NCBI GenBank assembly: GCA_031841125.1
Contig: CM063106.1
Coordinates: 7,130,001 to 7,194,000 of the forward strand
Length of the DNA: 64,000 nucleotides
DNA from: Acanthococcus lagerstroemiae
Taxonomy: Eukaryota > Arthropoda > Insecta > Hemiptera > Eriococcidae
Reading direction: 5' to 3'
This document shows positions 58,220 through 64,000 of the stretch, one piece after another. Position numbers and translations under genes: made by a program. Each line of letters begins with the position of its first letter. Position 1 is the stretch's first letter. The notes below the pieces were generated by a model. It worked only from the letters and a program-made list of their open reading frames with translations, was not told where the DNA came from and searched no databases.

Positions 58220-59845
58220 TGAATGGTTGGCGGGATATCGAAGAACGTTGTATCTTAGTTTGAGTCATTTTCCAGGAACACGGAAAAACCATTGAGCATT
58301 ATTGCAGTACGTGAACGTGCCTCTGAGTGCAATATAGGGAAAAACCCGGCCATAAAGAACTAGCCTAGCTAAGCGCGGACAAACATTCCAAAATAAATGA
58401 AACTTTGTAATCATATTATACATTTCATGTTGTCTACAAGTTCCAAAGGTTTGAGATTTTCTGATGAAAGGTTCCCGAGATTTAACCAAATAAGTATAAG
58501 TAGGTGAAATTTGATGTGAAAAAAATTGCAGAGCATAAAGAACCATCTGTACTGCGCCTACGGGACCAAAGGAGAAAATATGTAGAAACATGTTTTTGAA
58601 GAGAAAAATTTACATTTTTAATATAAATACGGTTTTGATTGTTATAACTGATTTAGTCTATTTGCGTTTATATCAAAGATTTATGATGGTCGTATGCTTT
58701 GTGGCCACATTCACTGATAATCCTTCGGTTCTTATTGCAGTCACAGATTTCTGAACACCTTTCCCAGTCCATTTCGGGGCTACTGTTTTTCTTTTGTACC
58801 GATATACCATATTTTTCTCTACAAAACAACAGAATTTTAACTGATAAATACATCTGGTCCTATTTGCCCAGACTGGAAATTTACGCGATTGTTCACAGAA
58901 AATACTTTGTACATCATCACGACTTAACTTCTACATGTAAATAACGTTGCAGATATTACAAGTATACACGATCCACTCGCACTATTTCCATTTAATTCTC
59001 TCATCATTAAGTGGCAAAAATCACTTAAACTTTCATTCGTCGCGTCTTATAAGAATACGGCCAAAAAAATATTTTCACTGATAATTCCGCAATAATAGAA
59101 GCCACTGATTCCGAATCCTCCCTAGGTAGGTAGCTTATTTAACTATATATGTAAATAGATGGTGTAGAAAGCTGCTCATGACAGTGCCAGATAAGAGAAA
59201 ATGCGAAAGTTTCCCATACTGCCGCGCTTAGTTAGACCGTCCTATCTGACATTTTTAAAGTTTTGAGATAAATGCAATTTAAACTAGCCAAACCTGGTCA
59301 GAAGGTAAGATAGGACAAAATTGTTATTCAAATTTCTACGGTTCTACCACAGATGGGACATTCTACCTAAGCTGAAGAGATGGAGAAATTGTTCAGGAAA
59401 CATATATTACATATGTATGTATACGCAAAAAAAAAAAAAAAAAAAAATGAAAATGTCAGATAGGACGTTCTAACTAAGCCCAGCAATATATGCCCGTGTG
59501 GTCCTGTATGCCCGGGTCTCCCTATAACTTTTTTTTTTTTTAATTTATTAAAAATTTTTAATATCCTAGAAGGATTATAATCTTAAATTTATGTATAGTA
59601 AATAGGTATACTTTATACACATATGCTGGTTACGAAGACACACTGAAGTTGACTCCGGTTTGGGTTATGAATTGTTATTCTACCGAAAAGAGACCTGGTT
59701 TTCAGTCCTCACTCAAAACTAGCGCATTCTTTGGAGTCGGAACTAAACTAATAACCATGGGTATGCCATTCAGTGACTATGTACCACGTTATTCCACTGA
59801 AAAAAAAATGGCAATCGGCAACAAACATCGTTCTTCCTGCCAATC
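58220..59845. other. Insertion splitting the LINE; contents mostly unassigned
   Basis: LINE homology stops near 58215 (VVGRCKQI) and resumes near 59850 (EDEKIKGVKEF). Apart from the MITE at 59219-59486, which accounts for under a fifth of it, nothing is recognised. T- and A-runs lie at 59430-59447 and 59529-59541. Confidence 0.55.
59219..59486. mobile_element. 268-bp MITE with TA flanks
   Basis: GCTTAGTTAGACCGTCCTATC with TGACATTTT on the left is mirrored by TGTCAGATAGGACGTTCTAAC with TAAGC on the right. Weaker pairing continues outward to TA at 59217-59218 and 59487-59488. No coding content. A Tc1/mariner-type origin is inferred from TA. Confidence 0.75.
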
Positions 59846-60229
59846 ATTCAAATATGAAAACAGAAGATGAAAAAATTAAGGGGGTAAAGGAATTTAAATA
59901 CTTAGGTAGTCTGATAACGTAAGATGGTAGAAGTAAACCAGAAATATGAGCGAGTAGAAAAAAGCTAAGAGAGTTCCCCCCCCCCCCCAAAAAAAAAAAA
60001 TGAGACATATGTTTACGGTAAATATAGATTTAAAAGAGTTTACGGTAAATAGAGATTTAAAAGTAAGACTGAGATTTCTTCAAATGTATATTTGGAGTAT
60101 AGCATTGCATAGATGTGAGACCTGGACAATAGGAACAAGAGAAAGAAAATGATAAAAGCTTTTGAAATGTAGTGTTATCGGATAATATTAAAAATCAAAT
60201 GGACAGAAAATATCAGGAATGAGGAAGTA

Positions 60230-60466
60230 TTGAGGCGAATAGGAAGGAAAAGAGAAATTTGGAATATAATCGTAAAAAGAAGGGTTAAAATGATAGGTCA
60301 TAACATAAGGCATCCAGTGATATTATTGTTAGTGTTAGAGGGAATGGTTGAAAGGAAGACTTGGAAAGGAAGGCAAAGAATCAGCTATGAAGAGCAGACA
60401 ATACAGAATACAAAGTGTAAATCCTTTTCAGAGATGAAAAGATTAGCGCAGGAGAGAAAGAGGTAG
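60230..60466 (+). pseudogene. RTE-like LINE C-terminal open segment
   Basis: A 78-codon piece with RRIGRKREIWNIIVKRR, MIGHNIRHPV and a terminal KSFSEMKRLAQERKR. It matches the same block at 7860-8130. This is the standard C-terminus that follows the RT in the family. Confidence 0.78.
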
Positions 60467-60515
60467 AGAGACGCAACCTGCTGGTCGAGAGACAGGAATA
60501 TAACAACAACATCTG

Positions 60516-63265
60516 AACAAAAATAGAAAAGAGACATTTAAACAGTAAGGTACCAGCTAAGGAGCACTTATTTTTCTGATGTTCTCAATCCCCAAGGTAA
60601 CACGAAATCCGATATTGATTTTTTTTCAACTTGTATATGAATTTTGATCCTTTACAACCTCGAGGTAGCCTCAACGGTTTTCCAACGGGCGCTACGGCCT
60701 GCGTAATTTTTTGAAAAAGTTCTTTTATCCTAAAATATAGTCGAATAGTCGGCTTCGCCGGTGTCGATAAAGTATATTTCGGTAGTATTGACCGAAGAAA
60801 GAACATTTTAATTTGCCGCCGCTTTGTTCATTTTTCGGCGTTAATACGACATCGTGAAAAATGAAAGCCAAGTCCTACGCACTCTGTATATAAGTGTCAC
60901 TAAAAACTGCCATTCGAACTTTAATATCTCAATTAAAACTTCCCACATTTCAGCCAAAATAAAGAATGTAAATACCATGCCCCTGAATATGTAGTGTAGA
61001 TGCGAATAAATGCGAATAAATTCGAGTGATTGTAAAGGGTATTGGTCTATCAGAAGCTCGTGACAAGTTTTTATCAGACGTTATCAGTATTATTATAGAT
61101 GAATAGATGTTGTGATTTTTTTCTCCTCGCAGTAGTTCTTGGGTTCGTCTAATAATGGCCTCTGAAGCTGCTAGCGTCTAAGCAAGGTATACGCATACAA
61201 CGTGATTTACTTAGACGCCAATAGAGCAAAGTAGTACGTATTTCCCTCTCATTTTTTTCTCTTTTTTAGTCGAATTACGCTCCCACAATAAAGAAAAAAC
61301 GGTGAATTTTAGAGTAAAAACCTGATAGCCATAATTTTGTTGTAAGAATAATTGAAGCCGGTGAGTTAGGGGGTTGAAGTTTAAGATACAAGTAGGATTC
61401 CTCTTAAGCAAATTAATACAGTTTTCCTTTTAACAACATCTGACGAGTAGAGTTCCTCAAAACGAAGTGATCGGACACAAAAAGTTCGTTTTTCATACCG
61501 ATAAAGTAACAAAGATTAAACAACAATTTTTTTGAAATAAATTTTGTATAGGAAGGGGTACGGTGGTTTCAAATTCAGGCTGTTACTAGCCTACTGATAA
61601 CATTATCTTCATTCAATGTTAACCAAGTAAATACCACGTAATAACCCATTTCAACGGGTTTCAGATTAGTTCAGCCCATTTTAGAGTTTGTTGTTGTTTT
61701 TTTCGTTTTGGACGCATCACCCTCATAATAATCCACCGAACCATGAAAGTATTAGCGTTAGTAGAGCTTCCCTTATATCGATTCTAGGGCTTCTTGAGTT
61801 ACATACGTAAAAGGCTGCACAAGGTGCTACAGTCTCAACCCATATATTCAACTTTTCTATATTTCAGGTTTTAGCTCACTATGGAGCCTTCTGGGTAGCG
61901 ATTGCAGCTGAAATCACCCCCAAAAAACTTAGCAACTCAAGAAACCATTTGTTTGATATCACCGATGCCAGCATATTCAATATTTCATTTTGTGGTCTCT
62001 TGTGACGCCTTCTGTGTCTTGGTTATTAGCAGCTAAAACATCAGAAATAAACTTGACAGTTCAAGAAACCCTACAATCTACACATTGGAAGCAATTAACC
62101 CAAATTCTTACATATTGATCTCATGTTTGTTCCTTTGGGGTGGATGTGTAACTAAGAATCCCTCGTAGTAGGTTCAGATACTATCTAGTACCTAGGTCAT
62201 GCATGACGTTTTTTTCTATTTACATTGAGTAAAAGCGGTCATTTAATCAATCTTACATACCTATTTTAGAGCCACCATGCACCCTCTACAAAAATTTTTT
62301 TCAAAAAACGTCCTGTCGGATCTTTTATTATGTTGAGAAAAATAAGTTATTTTTTGAGTCAGATCACATTGTCTTGAAAAACTAGACTTATAAGACAATT
62401 TAAAGTAAAATTACATTTTTTCTTATGAAACCCCCCAGGGGTCTGGAAATATATTCCCGGTTTCCCAAGAGTCAAAAGAAAGTAAAATTCTAGAATATAT
62501 CTGCGGCCCTGTAGACCAACGATGTTTTCACGTTTCCTTTTACTTATCGAGTTAAAATTTGAAGGAAATTTCGTGAATTCATTACTATTTACGTGCCTCT
62601 CGTAAAAAATTTTATGTTACCTTCTGTCCGGGAAAACTTTCTCCTATCTTAAACTTCAACCCTCTTGTTCACAGTATTAAAATTTATTAGAAAAAAAGCT
62701 CTTTTCTCATGGGAACCAAAATGTTATGCAAAGAAAAAGAGAAACAAACAAACAAAAAAGTGAAATAAATCCCACCCTAAAGCATGATCACAAAATCTAT
62801 TTGCGTGGCATCACTAACTCATGTGAAAAACTACGACATTCAAAGAAATCATATCAATGGAGCTATGTACGAGGACACTTATTTGAAAGTGGGAATGTGG
62901 GGAAATGGGAAATGAGTACTCGCATGTATAGTCAGTGTAGGCCCGTAGCCAAAGAAATGTGGGGGAGGGCATTGCTCCCAGGTAACTTTGTTCACTCTTA
63001 CCCGAAAGAAAGAGACTTTCCATTGTTACCCGATTCCTTACTAAATTTGCTTGATAATTTGCCCTTTCCTTATATTTGAGGTTGGGAACAGACATCACGC
63101 ATTACCATTTTTAGTGTTCGAATTAATGTGCTGAAAATTCATTATCGAGGAAAAAGTACCCGATGAAATACAAACAGTGCTTTATTAATAATTATTTACC
63201 TACACAGGATGTTTAAAAATATTCAAGTAATATGTTTTTATTTTTGTTGTTGTTGTTTTTTTCAG
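60516..63265. other. 3' part of the RGS intron, no gene recognised
   Basis: AT-rich with scattered homopolymers. Around 61840-62090 two loosely similar stretches (TCAAGAAACC, TTTTGTGGTCTC) suggest an old duplication. A polypyrimidine stretch (TTGTTGTTGTTGTTTTTTTCAG) precedes the exon at 63266. Confidence 0.5.
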
Positions 63266-63358
63266 TTTGGCTGTTAAGACTGTACAAGAGGAGCCCAAGC
63301 AACAAAAAGAAGAATACAAAAGTTCGGAGAATTTACTAATCACTGCCGACGAACCTCC
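63266..63358 (+). CDS. RGS17/19/20-type regulator, second coding exon
   Basis: A 93-nt exon between the acceptor TTTTTTTCAG and a perfect donor GTGAGT (GT at 63359). It enters in phase 2 and leaves in phase 2. Joined to 22445 it completes the second CSC cysteine and continues LAVKTVQEEPKQQKEEYK, SSENLLITADEPP. This is the variable linker between the cysteine string and the RGS box in RZ-type proteins, where a proline-rich step (here EPP) directly precedes the first RGS helix. The RGS domain with its G-alpha contact residues must be encoded beyond 64000. The exon alone is short and not diagnostic. Its assignment depends on the matched splice phase and the CSCL junction that parallels vertebrate RGS17. 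Confidence 0.78.
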
Positions 63359-64000
63359 GTGAGTATACTATGTTTAAGTACCTTCGTACATTAAGGGTCC
63401 CTTACTTTGAAAAATTTTCAAAATTTGATGTAGACAAACCTGAAATTTTTCTTACTAAATGTTGGTAACGTCGGATTTTTTTTCGAACTGTAGGGTTTTT
63501 CATTTAAAAAGTCAAAAAAGTCTTATCTAAGAACTAGGGCACAGCTACCACTAACATATTCTGAAATTAGATAAGATTCTGAACATATTCATCAAAAAAA
63601 AAAGAAAAATCAAACCTAAGTTTAAAATTTAATTTTAAGGAAATTTTCAAATTTGGGGTGTCATGGAAATCAGTTTTTAAAAATTATATTTTACAAAATA
63701 AAAACTTACTTTTAAAGACCAGCTATACTTTTTAGACTAATTTCATGTACTGATACCACATGTGCACTTGAAATTCCCGAATTTTACTGCAAAATATCTA
63801 TGTGGATGAGTCTTTTGGCACTAAATAATGTAATAAAAGAGTGTGAAAAAACCATAAACTAAAAAATAACACCCCTAAAACGAAAGCAAATATTTTCAGA
63901 TCAGTTATTTGCGCAAACTCTGAATTTGAAATTGAAATTTTGGTGCACACCTTCCCTCTTATTTCAAAAGAGTTTTCCTCGAACATTTATCTGTGTTTAC
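63359..64000 (+). other. Start of the next RGS intron
   Basis: Follows donor GTGAGT and runs to the edge of the window. AT-rich, no exon seen. Confidence 0.6.

Larger units (their letters stand above)
55150..60515 (+). mobile_element. RTE-like LINE, long but degenerate and interrupted
   Basis: It starts near 55150 with a leader. Endonuclease: 55210-55960 (GTWNVRTLNEVGKLENL, broken frames, then GVGIIMNK and YKNQILDDKTYPGTDVDS). The EN-RT linker resumes at 56460-57040 (EGEWIPLKKAINVAERK). RT: 57520-58215 (VVWCYDP-like start, DQFGFRKGRG, QGGCLSP, FADDF). The C-terminus is 59850-60510 (EFKYLGSLIT, LRRIGRKRE, HNIRHP). A NUMT at 56042-56234, an unassigned stretch near 57090-57510 and about 1.6 kb at 58220-59845 break it up. 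Stops and frameshifts throughout show it is dead. The fragments at 1-1005 and 7640-8138 belong to the same family. Confidence 0.8.
22446..63265 (+). other. ~40.8-kb phase-2 intron of the RGS gene
   Basis: Bounded by GTACGT and TTTTTTTCAG. It carries the SINE, the split R1-like LINE, the 5.3-kb inverted-repeat element, the hAT-type element with its Helitron, and the RTE-like LINE described separately. Insertions are in both orientations. No additional exon was recognised within it. Confidence 0.75.

Noticed and set aside
62726..63079. 117-codon plus-strand open frame just before the second RGS exon
   Set aside because: No motif and no donor linking it to 63266; the text resembles repeat debris.

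Overview
This is animal nuclear DNA, almost certainly from an insect. It is AT-rich, has GT-AG introns and no operons, and is dominated by non-LTR retrotransposon debris, Helitrons and small inverted-repeat elements. A nuclear copy of mitochondrial cox1 uses TGA as tryptophan. I cannot name the species; the repeat mix would suit a hemipteran, but that is only an impression.

One ordinary host gene is recognisable. Two plus-strand coding exons (22213-22445 and 63266-63358) join in phase to encode the cysteine-string N-terminus of an RZ-subfamily regulator of G-protein signalling (RGS17/19/20 type). The RGS box itself must lie beyond the right edge. The intron between these exons is about 40.8 kb and contains nearly all the mobile DNA of the right two thirds of the window.

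Left flank, 1-22.2 kb: an RTE-like LINE piece running off the left edge; a Jockey/CR1-group LINE with an 849-codon open frame (1697-4246); a 5'-truncated R1-like LINE; a 1.29 kb fold-back element with arms of about 480 bp; a non-autonomous Helitron with a duplicated 5' end; and several inverted-repeat elements.

Intron, 22.4-63.3 kb: a tRNA-derived SINE; a degenerate tandem array with a period near 140 bp; an R1-like LINE split by a 5.3 kb inverted-repeat element whose ends are packed with TTGACGTCAA-like motifs (29730-35053); and a hAT-type element with an 8-bp target duplication (36420-45252). The hAT-type element carries a complete autonomous Helitron (38142-45086) with an RPA-like gene and a ten-exon Rep-helicase gene that remains in frame over 1394 codons. 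Further right are RTE-like and Jockey fragments, more inverted-repeat elements, a short Helitron, and a degenerate RTE-like LINE (55.15-60.5 kb) that contains a cox1 NUMT.

The main results are the nested insertions, several of which can be ordered in time from target duplications and interrupted reading frames; the intact Helitron, whose introns cut next to its HUH motif and inside its Walker A motif; and the 5.3 kb element, for which I recognise no transposase.
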